Of a stretch of 64,000 nt of DNA, positions 31,601 through 44,600 are shown piece after piece. The position numbers were made by a program, and so were the translations under genes. This DNA comes from Xiphias gladius. Taxonomy: Eukaryota > Chordata > Actinopteri > Istiophoriformes > Xiphiidae. The stretch is from positions 15,455,501 to 15,519,500 of the forward strand of contig NC_053415.1 of NCBI RefSeq assembly GCF_016859285.1, written 5' to 3'. Position 1 is the stretch's first letter, and the number at the start of each line of letters is the position of its first letter. Below the pieces are notes generated by a model. It saw nothing but the letters and a program-made list of their open reading frames with translations, did no database searches and was not told the origin of the DNA.

Positions 31601-33416
31601 ATGTTCTCTTTATTTGTTGTGACCCTTTGATTTCGCATGGGTTTCTGTTATGACGACTCAATGCTCCTCCATACATTCCACACAGGACAACTTCCTGCGT
31701 GGGGATGGAAACCGACGAGTGCAGCACCAGCAGCAGCAACAGCGAAAGCCACGTAAAAAGACCAAACCACCGGCGCTCACCAAAAAACACAAGAAGAAGA
31801 GGAGGAGAGGGCCGCGGAGGCCTCAGAAACCCATCCCTCCAGCGTTGCCACAGGGGAACCTGGGGATGCCTTCTACAAGCCTTGCAATGCCCTCACAGGC
31901 TAGCATCAGGTGCGCTACACCTGTTGTCTCTATGATGAGGAGTTAAAAAACGTAGTGTGCGGAGATGCAGAGTCAAGGAGAACACCCTCATTCACAGGCT
32001 CTTATGTCACATGTTAGATACAGCTCCTCCACTACAGTGGCTATTTCTTTTCTTAAACTTTTTTCGGCATCTCTGCTGTGTTGCAGGAGCCCTTCAACTC
32101 CAGACCTAAGTACAGAGGAGCTTCCTGACGATATCACCAATGAAATGGCAGACATTCCAAATGACCTTGAGCTAAACCAGGAGGATTTCTCCGATGTGTT
32201 ACCCAGACTACCCGATGACCTGCAGGACTTTGACTTGTTTGAAGGTTCTCTTACAGCTCATTCTTGTGTACCTCTATGCCTTTCATGTATACAATAACAA
32301 CTCCCCCCCCCCCACGGTCTTTAATTTTATAATGATAAATGTTGCAAATGTGTGTGTGTGTGTGTGTGTGTGTGTGTCTGTGTAGGTAAGAACGGGGAGC
32401 TCCTGCCCACCACAGAGGAAGCTGAGGAGCTGGTGCGTGCACTGCAGGCTATGGGGTCCTACCCAGACTCTTTGGTGTGCCTGACCTCCATGGGAGACCT
32501 GGCCCCATCTGAAGGAGTGGACCACCGTGCCATGACTGTGTTCCCCGGTCCAGTCCAGCCGGGGACCATGGGGGATCTGCTCAACAGCCGCATCCCTACA
32601 GAGAACTTCACCAGCCTCGAGCTGGAGGACAATATACTGCAGTCCACTGGGGGACATTTCCCCCCCTCGCCACCATCTCAGCCCGCTAACCAGCCCCCGA
32701 CGTCGTGCTCCAGCCTGACCTCATCTTCCTCTACAGTAGCCCCCTCCACCACCTCCCTGCTCACTCAGACCTCCATAGCGGAGCGAACGTTTCCACGCAC
32801 GCACACATCCCATGTCCTGGCCAAGTCGGACGCACCCACATCATCTCCTCAAGGCAGCCACTACAGCAGTGAGCATGTGCCATCCCCGTACAGTGACCAC
32901 ATATCTTCTCCCCATGCCAGCTCCTTCCAGACTGACACCCCTCTGCTGCTGGAAGTCCCTCTTAGCGGGGTACCAGGACCCCCACGCTCGTCATGGAATA
33001 ATCTCCCTCTCCCGCTCACCGATCCCACGCAGTTTGGCAATCTCATAGGATCAGAAAGTCATCTCATATCCACCTCGCTGTCCACTCCCCCGGCCACCAC
33101 CCACTCTGTGACGCTGCAGCCCATGGCTGCCCTCTCAGCCATGCCTCAGAGTGGCTTGACAGGTTTAACGACTCCCCCTGCCCCCTCGTCCTCCCTCCCA
33201 TCCTCCTCACATGATCTCCTGACCTCCACGCAGCCCAAGCAACAGCTCCCTCAGTTCAGTGCGGCCTTTGGCCATCAGTTGGCCTCCCACAGTGGCATCC
33301 CGAAAGACGTGCAGCCCAGCCACAGCTCCACAGCGCCCCCCGCTGGCTTCTCCATAGTTAGTGCCACTGCTGCAAGTGCCAATAGCACCACACCACCCTT
33401 CACACAAAGTAAATGA
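28651..33416 (+). CDS. ino80d: INO80 complex subunit D
   Basis: Nuclear accessory subunit of the INO80 ATP-dependent chromatin remodeller. Coding exons: 28651-28868, 28955-29766, 29917-30013, 30100-30324, 30644-30753, 30973-31106, 31686-31909, 32087-32244, 32386-33416. Phases join into 1002 residues, near the human length. The N-terminus MYEGKHIHFSEVDNKPLCS is as in mammals. There are two Cys/His-rich (C3Hc3H-type, also in KANSL2) domains: residues about 15-85 (CSYSPKLCKQRR..FCIRH and CEYVAKYNSQRC..YCNSH), and a second over exons 6-7 (CTGSTKGQACNN..HCF and CTAKFADGQQC..LCEEH). A strongly basic stretch in exon 8 (RKPRKKTKPP..KKHKKKRRRGPRR) is a probable NLS. An acidic ELPDDITNEMADI..LPDDLQDFD segment follows, then a long Ser/Thr/Pro-rich tail ending near KQQLPQFSAAFGHQL. 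The start is fixed by homology; an upstream in-frame ATG lies before the acceptor. Confidence 0.97.
31121..31603. mobile_element. Fold-back (MITE-like) element, copy 1, in ino80d intron 7
   Basis: The left arm begins TAAAGGAAAAGTTCAACATT; the right end is its diverged reverse complement (about 31532-31603). Further in, the arms match over TTAGATGA..AAGAC and the GGAGCCAGCAGCC/TTAGCTTA-type block near 31470-31490. The element is about 480 bp with arms of perhaps 150 bp and no coding frame. It is the same family as 38341-39653 and 63036-63335. Confidence 0.75.
32302..32378 (+). repeat. C12 run and (TG)n microsatellite abutting the ino80d last-exon acceptor
   Basis: C12 at 32302-32313 and (TG)15 at 32349-32378, followed by TCTGTGTAG|GTAAGAAC. 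The TG tract lies where a pyrimidine tract is normally found. Confidence 0.9.
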
Positions 33417-36062
33417 GAGCAGGTGGCCTGCAGCGGCTGCATGATGGTCTGTGGACTCACAGTCACTTACAATCCAGTCAACTGGCTTCTGATTGACCAC
33501 CCCTCTTTATATAATACATGTGTGCAATGTGGTAATAGTGCACTATTTGATAATGAATTTGCACAACCTCAGATTCTTCTCAATATTTTCTATTTTCGTC
33601 GTTTGACTCTGTAGCCAGACGGTCTCTGGAATTTTAAGTCAGTGTGAGTCCACCTGTTTGATGCCTTGTGGTTTCGTCAGCAGGGGGCTACAGCCAGATT
33701 TTGCCGATTTTTGTGACGAAATAAACGGGTGATAATTGGCAGAAGGACCTTAGCAGAGATTATGTCACAGTGCTCAGAATTCATGGAAGCCTCAATCAGT
33801 GGTCGGTTTGGTTTGCTTTGCCAGTTTAAAGTCCTGTCTTAAAATGATCAACTATACCCTGCCTTGCTCAGATGGCCATTTTATTTTTTTTATTTATTTT
33901 TATTTTTCCACCTTTTTCGTACACCGCTTCTGTCATCCCCTGAAAAACGAGTACAAGTTGTGATGTTTGTGACCCATTATGTTTCAAGCTATTTAACTTA
34001 TCATGATATAGAATCTTACTGAGTCAGATTTCACGGTCACATGACTTTACCAAAATTCTTTTAAACAGCTGTTTTTATATTGTGTATACTATATATGTGC
34101 TCATTTATTTGTTTGCTCAGACGTCAAAATCTCTGACCTCACCATTGGTTGTTGGACTCTGAGTGGCCTAGTAGACACTTGAAGGTTAAATATAGTTTCT
34201 TAAAGCAATAAACACATTAACATAACTCTAGCATTGTAAGATATTTTATTGGTCTCATTACATGTAGCTTCACTTGCTGAATCCAGGCTAGATCAGGAAT
34301 ATATTTTGGTCTCTATAACCGTTGTAAACTCTTTATTTATACAACAGTTTCACTCAAAACGAGAGCGTTTAGAGACCAGTGACCAGGTCAGCCTAACTTC
34401 TTGGCTCGGGTCATGCTGAGTCGATTTGTGAGGCTGATAAATGAGTTTCAGTGTTACAGTGAGGGGGATGATGGAGTAATCCAGGGACTTTAAGTGTCTG
34501 CTCTCAAAGGTGCTCTCTGGTTCACATATACAATGGTATTATTGACCTGCATAATTAATTTAAAAAAGGAAAAAAAAAAAAAGGAAAAAAAAAAAAACTT
34601 TTTAGGACTCCAAGGAAACCCACTATAAGACGTCACGGCCGCACTACCCAGAAAAGGCTTAGGCAGTGAATTGGCACTGGAAATGAATATTTTACTCATT
34701 AGCTAGGTGTAATGTGATGGTATAAGTCGGTGTGTTGAGCACATCTGAGGCAAAGCACTGTTTGTTTTACTCAGTTATAAAGTGATTTTTTTTAAGCTAA
34801 ATGATGCAAACCTGGGGTCTGGATTTGATTTTACAAAAAGGAGGACTCGGCTACCTGTCTGTTAATGACTCATACAACAGTACAACCATGGCTTTTGATA
34901 AATATTGTATTAGACATTTGACAGATCTGTCAGACATTGTTGAGTATTAGGTATATAGAGTAGCAGTCTCTATCTTGGGGTTTGTTGGTGAATTATTGAG
35001 TAGCAATGGATTGAAATTGTTATTTGCAATGTATTCAGTGGAACCTGTGTCTTGTAGATTGAGTCTCTTGTTTTTAATGGCTATCAAAATGGCTGTAAGT
35101 TCTGTTTGAAGGTTGGAGGGATCAATGTTTGTATGCCGTGTATGCTGTCATTTTGTTTTTAATAATATTCCGATGGAGAATATTTTTTGATAGCTATTAA
35201 ACTCCAGGAAGAAGTCTGAGATCGAATGGGGCAGTGACCTTTTGTGAGAGAGCATTATAATATCAATATAAGATCAATGGCTTTATTCTCGGTGGTATGA
35301 AACATTGGAATATATACACATCGCCATTTCATTTCATTTTGTGGAGAAAAACAGATCAACGTACGTGGCTTTTTTTCAACATCGATTTGCACAGGAGTTG
35401 ATGAGGCCGGTAGTGTTTCACATGTCCCGTGTCTGTCTATCTTTTTTTTTTTTTTTTTTTTTGCTCGTACGCTCTTTAATTGAACAGCTGCCGTCATTAC
35501 CAGCTCTGAGCCTGCACCAGACCCCCAGTCTCCAGCTGTGAGAAGCCCCAGTTCTGTCTCTCCCTTCCAAAGAGAAAACACATTACGAAGTGTAAACCTG
35601 TAGCTTCACCAGAGACGACTGGGCTTCTCAGTGACTGCAGTGTTTGTCACAATCAGGTTGGACGAAAATGTTTGCAAGGCAATACTGCTGTATTCACATA
35701 GCATGAGATTAGTTGCTGCACCAGTTTACTCTCCTGACAACCATGTAGAACAAAATTAACAGGGCTTGTAGGCACATGTAACTGCTTGAATTCAGAGATG
35801 GCTGACAAATTCCTATACTCATTGAATGTACTGTATTACTGTTTTTAAAGATAGGATGAGCTAATCTAGTCACCTTTTGTTATTGGTCCTTGTTTAATTT
35901 GTCTAAGGTATTTTTTGTATACAAAGGTTTACATTTTTATGTATATTTTTCTTGTGTACAAATTATGTAATATGTGTACAAACACTGTATGTAATATCTG
36001 TATATAGTGTGAGAAATTTGATCTTTTGTTTTTGGATGTATAAATAAAACTTGCTGTGAGGT
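33417..36062 (+). other. ino80d: ino80d 3' UTR
   Basis: About 2.6 kb from the stop codon to the AATAAA at 36043-36048. It contains A-rich runs (34566-34596), a T-run (about 35441-35462) and no frame of interest. No other strong splice or promoter signal breaks it, so it is read as one untranslated region. Confidence 0.65.
36043..36048 (+). terminator. ino80d: Poly(A) signal of ino80d
   Basis: AATAAA in TGTATAAATAAAACTTGC, followed by a GTCTGATGTGTTTTTT-type downstream element. Confidence 0.75.
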
Positions 36063-38340
36063 ATTTGCTGACACAGTCTGATGTGTTTTTTTTTTTTTTA
36101 AACTAGATGCTCAAACAGGAATAATAAAATTTAATTCACATTCCGTATGTGCTTGGCTAGTTAGTCTGGATTGTCGAACAGCTGCCCACTTCAACAGCTG
36201 ATAGCTGTCTGGAATCAGTTGTTAGTCAATCAATTACTGTTTTGTTTACTTTTTGGATAACTTAAAAAAAAAAGAAACATTACATTACATTTTATAGACT
36301 AAAAAATTCAATTGAGAAAATAATTGTTAGATGCAGCCCTGCGACACTGAACCTCAGCTTCTAAGCCAACATGGAAGAGGCTTTCGTTCAAGTGCTCAGG
36401 GGGAAAAAAAAAAAAGGAAATTTCAACGTCTACATATTCATCCCAGCAGATGATCATGTGACGTGACCGAAAGCTCCAGAACAGCTACATGGACGTTGAA
36501 GTAAGATATTTTTGTCAATTTGTGCCAGGCAGCTCGGCGTTCTCTACAGCAAAACGAGAGCGTAATTATACTATTATCTTCTAATTGAATAAATACAACT
36601 CAAGGTATCAAGTTTTACTGCTCCCATCTAAGAAAGAGTGGCCAGTTCTCCAGATTAAAATCCCATTTAAAAAAAAACACTGACAGGGTTCCTGGACTTA
36701 ACCTTGAGAATAGGGTTTTTTGTTGCATTGTATTGTATATTCTTTGGAGGGTTGTTCACGTGAAATATAAAAGCCGTCTTATCTTAAAACACCCACAATC
36801 TTGTGTAGGTGTTTAATTTGGAATTTAATAAAATTACACCCTTTAACAAGCCACTAAACCTCAAGGTCATTACAGTTATTTTAACACAGATGGTTCTAAT
36901 TATGTTCCTAATCACAAACTATACTTTTTAAGATTTGTTAATTTATTTTGCCTATTCCCTGAATGAAAATACAAAAATATTATCAGAGTCAAAACTTAAC
37001 AGAAATACCAATGACAGCTGTTACAGCTTTGTTTATCTGCCTGGAATTTGGCATTTTTTCCTGCTCGACTTTAAACTGTCTGGTTTGGCTATATGCACCT
37101 TTGTTGTTGTACTTGAAGATGAATCATAGTCTCAGTTCCAGCACTCTGTTGCTAAGAATGTGACTTTATTTGGCTCTATTAACTGTTTCCTCTGCCCTTA
37201 AAAGTCAAGTCGAAGAGAACTCAGACATTCAAAAAGAGTTTGGATGCTTCTGAATTTGAGCATTCAATTTGTGCAGAATATCCCTGGAAAAAGGCTGGAC
37301 CCTTTACTCAGTAATTAATATATTTAATCTCTTAATTTTGAATTAACTTGATGACTAGCATTGTCATGGGTTACCGTGCGCAAATTAATCTTAATTTAAA
37401 CTATAATACAGTACCACGACTGGCAAGAAGGGCGATATTTTCTAGCGGCACTGTATGTTGATGTATGTATTTAAACTGCTCTCAATCACAGGAACTTTAA
37501 AAAGCTGTCACAGACAAGCACATTTCCAATAAGGCCATGTTAAGATGTATGACTTGGTCAAATAATAGCAGAACTGTTCATCAAATTTGTACTGGACTTT
37601 TATTTTTGCCTTTATCATTTTGATAACTTCCAATAAACAGCACTGGCCTGACTTAGCAAGCATGTACTGGACTATAAACTATCAGCAAAGTCACACAAAA
37701 TGAAGTGTACATTTTAAGTGATTGCTATCCAGCCTTAACTGAAACTTTAACACATCACAGAACCACTTTACTCCCTCTATTACATAATACTGCTGTTCCG
37801 GGTTATAAAAATAGTTTAATAGAATATATGCCTACTTGTGCTAAGAAATGACTCCTGGTGATCAGACTGCTTTATTGCCATACAACACACAAGGGGGGGG
37901 GGTAAAACTGGTGTGATTGCAACATAATTTTATAGCCTTGTTAAGTACCATTAAAAAAAAAAAAAAAAAGAATTCTACAAAGTGCAACACATAAAAATAT
38001 AGAGAGTCATATTAGACCATGTAAAAGGTGCAAACTGCTGAATGCGTGTCTCAGTTTGGGGTGGGGGGCTTACATGGCACTTTTCACATGAGACGTCTGA
38101 ATGAAGAGCAAGAGTAGGAGAGAAATTTTTCACAGGAGAGCATGAAATACGAAGGAAAGTATAGGGTGAGTGTGGAAATGATTGAGCCATGGTACCGTTT
38201 CTTGAAGTTTTTTCTACTTATTTGACTTTTACTCATTCAGCTGTGTATTCCACCACAATCAGCAAGCAGGAAAGAAAAATTCAAATGTACACGGAGAGAA
38301 ACTGGGAGGAAATGCTGCGTTAAAATGATAAAATAAAAGA

Positions 38341-39653
38341 GTTAAGAGAATAGTGTAATTTTTTGGGAAAAAACGATTATTGGCTATTTAGCTGAGAGTC
38401 AGATGAGAAGATCGATACCACTCTCACGTCTTTACGATATGAAGCTACAACCGGCAGCCAGTTAGCTTAGCTTAGCACAGAGACTGGAAACAGGTGGAAA
38501 CAGCTAGCCTGGCTCTGTCCAACAGCTACAAACTCCACCTACCAGCACCTATTTCTAGTCTGAGCCATTGGCAGGCAAACAGCGGAAACTCTAAGAAGTT
38601 GCCGGTGCCGCAAAGAAATAGTTCAATACTTTCATAACCCCCTGTACAACGTCAAATTTTACTTTTTATTCTTCGGTTTCCATACATATTTGACAAACAA
38701 AATATAATGTATTCATTAGTTAGCATTAGAGGTGCTGGCAGGTGGATTTTGTTAACTTTACACAAAGCTAGTTTTTTCACTAAGCTAACGGCCAGCTAGC
38801 CACGTGTGGGCTGAAGCCTAATGCGACGTTAACGTCATATCGTTTAAACCATAATTACGAGCAGTCGGGTAGGAAAAAACGTTCATGTCAGCCCTCTACT
38901 TGTAATTCCGAGCTGGCGGTATTGGGAATTTCTGACGGCTATGATATTTCCCACTTAGTGAAGAGAACCGTTTTATCTGGTGCGACTACAACCACCTTGG
39001 AATAATGCTGAACACTTCCATGTCGAGATAAAGCAGTGTTTTCCCTGTTCTTCTGAGTCTGTTGACATTGCGTGAATGCAGCATAACACTCAGTGGCTAC
39101 TTAAGTGGGTACAGCAATACAATGTAACATAGCCCAATCCAACAGCACTGCCATAACATCTCTCTTTACAAAACTCATAATGTTCAGGTTTCGGTGACAT
39201 GGTCGGAAATGTGTAAATTCAATTATATTTTCATCATTAATATTATATTTTTATTTAAAAGGTTGTTTTGGCATTTTGCCTGTATGGGAGAGCCAATGGT
39301 ACAGAGGCAGACAAGTAATAAGGGGGAGGAGAGCTGGGTATATCCCTACTATATTAGAAACACCTCTCAACGTCACCAATAATTATGACTTCAGTTCTAA
39401 ACAGTAACTGAATTAACACTTCTATGACAGTGTAAAAAAACATACCAAAAAGAACACTATAGGCTTCATAAAAGTAGACTTTATGACAGGACAATTGTAT
39501 CGGAGAACATTACACTGTACAGGTGTAATCTAATAAAGTGGCCGCTGAGTATATCTTTAACGGACAGATATTACAGTGCTTTTAATCGTCCCATCTAACT
39601 CTCAGCTATAAAAAGTGACTAAATGTCAAAAAATGTCAAATGGCTCCTTTAAC
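38341..39653. mobile_element. Fold-back element copy 2, interrupted by a second element
   Basis: The left arm (38341 to about 38640) has the family's TTTTTTGGGAAA, TTAGCTGAGAGTCAGATGAGAAGATCGATACC and GGCAGCCAGTTAGCTTAGC blocks. The inverted right end (about 39580-39653, CATCTAACTCTCAGCT...AAATGTCAAATGGCTCCTTTAA) lies about 1 kb away. Another inverted-repeat element (39086-39552) sits between them. Confidence 0.7.
39086..39552. mobile_element. MITE with ACACTCAGTGG...-type ends, nested
   Basis: The left end ACACTCAGTGGCTACTTAAG and the right end CTAATAAAGTGGCCGCTGAGTATA are imperfect reverse complements. It is about 470 bp, without a coding frame, and of the same family as 44950-45387. Confidence 0.7.
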
Positions 39654-41618
39654 TTGCCCTGTGCCATGTATTGCCCTGTGGCAAAAAGAATATATCATCT
39701 GACCCCACAACATTTATCTCTGTTCCATCTCTGTTCTCATGCACACATTCTTCTGGGGAAGGAATGAAAGCAATATTTTTGATCTTTTCTCATTTTTCTT
39801 TCAAAGTATTGCTGCATATGTATTTTAATGCCAGAGGGGGAAAAAGAAGAAATCATAATAAAAACATTTGATCTATCATTTTAAAGCTGACACTTTTCAT
39901 CCCATTCATCACAAATACTCTAAGGCTGCTTCAATCTCTGTTCAGGAATCAACCTTCTTCCAGTCCTGTAGAAGTATGCTACAACACATACTGCTCAGGC
40001 CAACCAATAAGCTTCATACTGTTCATACTATCATGCAAATTCCTTTTAAACTACAGTCATAAGTACTAGCAGTGTCACTGGTCTCTGAACACCTCCTGGC
40101 TTTAGGTTAATATTTACATCTGAGAGCGGTGTCATCTAGTGTGTGAGAAGTCTGTGTCAATAGGCATTTACCGTACAACTGAAAAACTTCTCACAAGTTC
40201 AAATGAAAAGATACAGCCAGACAAATCCTACTCTGTATGGCCAACTCCAGAGTCCAAGCTGTGAGACTTCAGGTGGACTTTTTTGTCCCTGGTAGTATGG
40301 TGCATACCTGCAAAATACTGTAAGTCTCGTGCTACTGTTTAATGGCTACTTTGTTTATAGTAAAAGGCATTTATACTGGAAGTGCAATTAAAGCTCTCAG
40401 TACGCTGAGGAGATAGATAGTACCACTGCAGCTCCTAGGAAGACTAAGAGAGTCTGCTGATTTATTAACTAAGTGATGGCACTGCCCTGTTAATGGAATG
40501 AATGGACGAAACCTCAGTTTATCTGATCAATCAAACACGCACGGCAAAAAAAAGGGGGGGGGGGGGTTGAGGCAAAGTCCACCAAACCAACACAAATCGA
40601 GGCCTTGTGGAATCGGGGCTGCAAACAGAGCATCCAGTGTTTAAAAACTGGTGGGGGCTTGAATGATCCAGCCACTTTAAAAAAAAAAAAAAAAAAAAAC
40701 ATTCTCCAACATTATTACAGCCATAGCATAGAATGTGAAACCAAAAAGTTGAGGAGAATTAAGAAAATATACAATAAATCAATAGTAAAACATAATAGAG
40801 GGCAGCCATTTTCATTCACCGGATGAGTACTTAAAGAGATTTACAACTAGAGAAATCAAAAACTGATACACAAAAGAACAAGTACAAAGGCAAGGCAATC
40901 TCATTTATGGCCATTTTAGTCTCTCAAAATATTTACCTCACATCCATTATCTACAGTTTGCATTTGGCCATTTGTACACAGTGGTTCCATTACAAACGCT
41001 CCATTATTTTTCATCAATCTGTAGAAATTAGCTTATTTACAAGTCTGTACAACCACCCTATAGAGCTCTTTCCATCTCCCAGAGGACCCAATCCACTTAA
41101 AGCAGGATACCTGAGTTTTCAATAGAACGCATCAACCCACTCGTCACTCTTCACCACACGTTTCACAGGATATCTCGCACAGCCACACACACACACACAC
41201 ACATGCACGCAATCAATTAGGCAAGGAAAAGGAACTTTCTCCAAAAGAATGCTGAGTGTAAACCTTTGTGAAAAAGCTACAAACTCATCAAAACCAAACC
41301 TCAAGAGTCCTTGCAGAAAAGACAGTTAACACCACCCTTAAAATAAAACCGCTGTGGAGGAGGTATTGAGAAGGGACTTCTTACAGCAGGTGGCAGTCAT
41401 GGTGGCAGCTGACTGGATAGCCACCGACTGTCCTGAATAGGACCCTTTGGTGGTGTGCTAGCGTATAAACAGACATTAAGTAGGCCAGGATTTGCTTAAA
41501 GCAAATGAGTGATGGAGACCTTCCTGGGAGACTTCATCCTGGCTGTGGAGGTCAGAGGAAAAGATCTGACTGCTTCCACCAGGGTGGAAAATTAGAGCAG
41601 AGCTGGATGTAGCTCCTC

Positions 41619-44600
41619 TCATTGAGCGGCAGCTGCCTGTGGCACAGAAAACCTGACAAACAGAAAAAAGGTTAATGTTTAGCTGCTGAACAGGCCACAG
41701 GTTAACAAGCAACAGTAAGCATGTGACTGAAATATTAAAACTGCTGAACGGATGAACAATGGATAGCGTCTTCACTCTTCCTATATCCTTGCTATTACTG
41801 GGGCAAAACATATTAAGCTTGTCGTGAGTGTGGAAGGAGGTTTACTGTCTGTACAGTGCCCATTTCAGAACCTTTAAGACACAGTTTGTCAGGCTCAGGT
41901 CTACAGGGTCAGAACTGGCCAACCTTTGTTCAGTCTAAGCTGTACTTGCCTAGCCGTAGCTGTACTTTCAGCTGAAAACCAACATTACCATGCTAACTGG
42001 CTTACAATTAGCACCCTAACGTTTAGCATTAGGGCGACTCGGTTTTGAGGTATACGGTCATTAAAAGTTTTGTTATGAAGTATTGGACAAGTGGAAAGTT
42101 TGACCGGCTAGTCGCACTACATGAAGTCATGGGATCACCTACGTTATTAAAGTATATCGTCTTAGAACAGTTAATATCTCGCTAGTTTCATGGCTCTACG
42201 GTTGATGTCGGTCAGTTAGCCTGTCAGTCTACCACTTTGCTCCAAACTTATGTGTCTAAAACCTATTAGATGGATTGCGATGAAATTTTGTCCAGAAATT
42301 GGTGGTCCCCAGATGTTGCCCACTACTGACTTTAGTGATCCTCTGACCTTTACTAGCACCACGATAAAGTTCACATCTGCTGTTCTGAATAAAAAGTATC
42401 AACAGCTATTTGATGGATTGTCATGAAGGATGAATTCTAATCACCTTGGTGATCCTATGACTTTACATCTTGCATTGTAACACATCTTGAACATCTTGTA
42501 TTGTAACAGACTGTCAGGCGGACAGAGTGCCATCCCTTGATGATCTTAAAAATCCCATTAAATGGTCACTTGGGAAAAATGTTCTATAAAAACAGTGTAT
42601 CTTTAGTAATGACCTCATGTTTCACTAGTATATGTGACTATACCAATATATTAATCACAAATTTATTGTACAATTCTGCTTTTTCCTGTCCATTTAAATT
42701 GCACAACTCTCCTCTCAATGACATAAAGTCCACTGGTTTACACTTAAAATTGATTTCTCTGTATTGCTAGAACAACCTCTTTCAATAGGAAACACTTTTT
42801 GGAGATAATTATAAGACTTCATGGGACTTCTACATGAAATTTTTTTAACTGTGTAGTGGGATATAACGATATGAAATTCAATTACCTCTGAAGCCTCTGC
42901 ACTAGTTCTGCCACCAGGGAGTCACAGATGCCTGGGTGTGTTTCTTCTGCCAGGAAAATGGTCTCCCGTAGCTCCTCTGCAACCTCTGGCTTGCCATTAC
43001 TTGTCTCACCTTTTTCTTTCAGCTGTAACAATGACAGATTTTGGATAACATTGTAATGTATGGATCTGCCTAAATATTATATTTGTAGAGTAGTATCTCT
43101 ACATGGGGGATTGAATTCTGGCTGACCAGCAAAGAACTTATTTACATATACTACGATAGTTTTGTTCTAATTACCCATGCAGTTATGAGGATTTTTTTAA
43201 CATTGGGGAAACTTGTAATTCCATTACCTCAGAAAACAATGGAGAAAAGATTGATGATAAGCTTTGTGACAAAGGCCTCTTTGGACTCTCCTGCACCTGA
43301 AAAAAGGATGATTTTAAGGTGAAAAGGGAAATCTGAGAGACCTCTGACACACAGACAAACTTGGCTGCGCCAACAAGAGATGCTCATCTACTAATTTATT
43401 TCTTTTTATCTCTACAATGGCATATGGTCTCACCTGTTTCCTGTCAAGCTCAGCAGGCTGTGCTGCCCCATTCTGAATTTTTTTCAGGTCCTTCTCTCTG
43501 ATGGTGTTGAAAATCCAGTCATCATTGCTGGCGTCATCGCCCCCAGATGCTTGGTCATCTGGCTCCCTACAGTGACACAAGATTTTAGGAACCTCATCAC
43601 TGCGCCTTGACCCTCACTGAAGTGGATGATGATGGTGCAGACAACTTACTCATCAGATTCATCAGAGCTGGATTCATCCTGAGACTGCTCAGATTTCCAC
43701 CTCTTGTATCTGTCAATCAGCTCTGTCAGATAGGATGTCTTTTTGGCATGCCTTACAATGTACTTATGTTTTAACAGCTCTTTGGCAGTTGGTCTCTAAA
43801 GGAAACACACAACACAAACATAACAGTGAACATTAAAATCATAGTTTTTTCTTTGTGTACAGTGCACTGTATTACTCATAACGGTATGAACGAGTCCTTT
43901 AAACTCACAAAACTAGGCTCCTTATTTAAACAGGCTTCAACAAATTCTTTAAGTGGTTTACTGTAGTTTCCTTCCAGTGTTGGGGGATTGTTCTTTGGGA
44001 TGAGGAATAAAACCTTCATGGGATGAAGGTCAGAGTGGGGCGGCTCTCCTTTAGCCAGCTCTATTGCTGTTATTCCTAACGACCAGATGTCTGCCTATAA
44101 AACAAAAGAAACGACGGACAAAAAAATATACTTTTATAAAAGCAAAAAAATCTCAAACACCTCTCCACAAATACACACTTGGACACAATGCTGTGTGAAA
44201 TTACATTTAAACTGGCTGACTTAAGCTGCATGGGCGTATTTGAGAAAGCTCAAACTGAAGACAGTGACATAGTGGTTGTGTTGACAAGCCACACTGACTC
44301 ATTTTGTGGTTATTCCAAAAACACAAACACAGTCATTCTGATCTAGAAAACTAATCTTAAAAAAAGTTTTGTGACAAAACCAAGCACACAGCAATCAAAA
44401 GAGCACTGACAAGAAAGACAAAAAAAAAAAAAAAAAAAAGGATTATTTAGGAGTAATTTCACACAAAACGTTTCTCACAACCATTGTATTTTTTATTGTC
44501 ATATTGACGCTAACAGTCAAGACAGCCAGTTTAAGTTTTTACCTTAGTATTGCCTGATGGCCTTGAGTCAATATTACCTCATTAATACAGGAACCACAAG

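Larger units (their letters stand above)
36063..41618. other. Intergenic interval between convergent ino80d and stk24, including the stk24 3' UTR
   Basis: No gene is recognised. Part of the right side is stk24 3' UTR (minus), whose end is not certain: minus-strand AATAAA motifs occur at 40461-40466 and 37871-37876. It holds an AATCGATTA-type AT-rich repeat (about 36195-36345), a nested fold-back element (38341-39653), a G13 run (40554-40566) and A-runs (40678-40699, 37952-37969). The boundary between the 2q33-like and 13q32-like gene blocks falls here. Confidence 0.6.
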
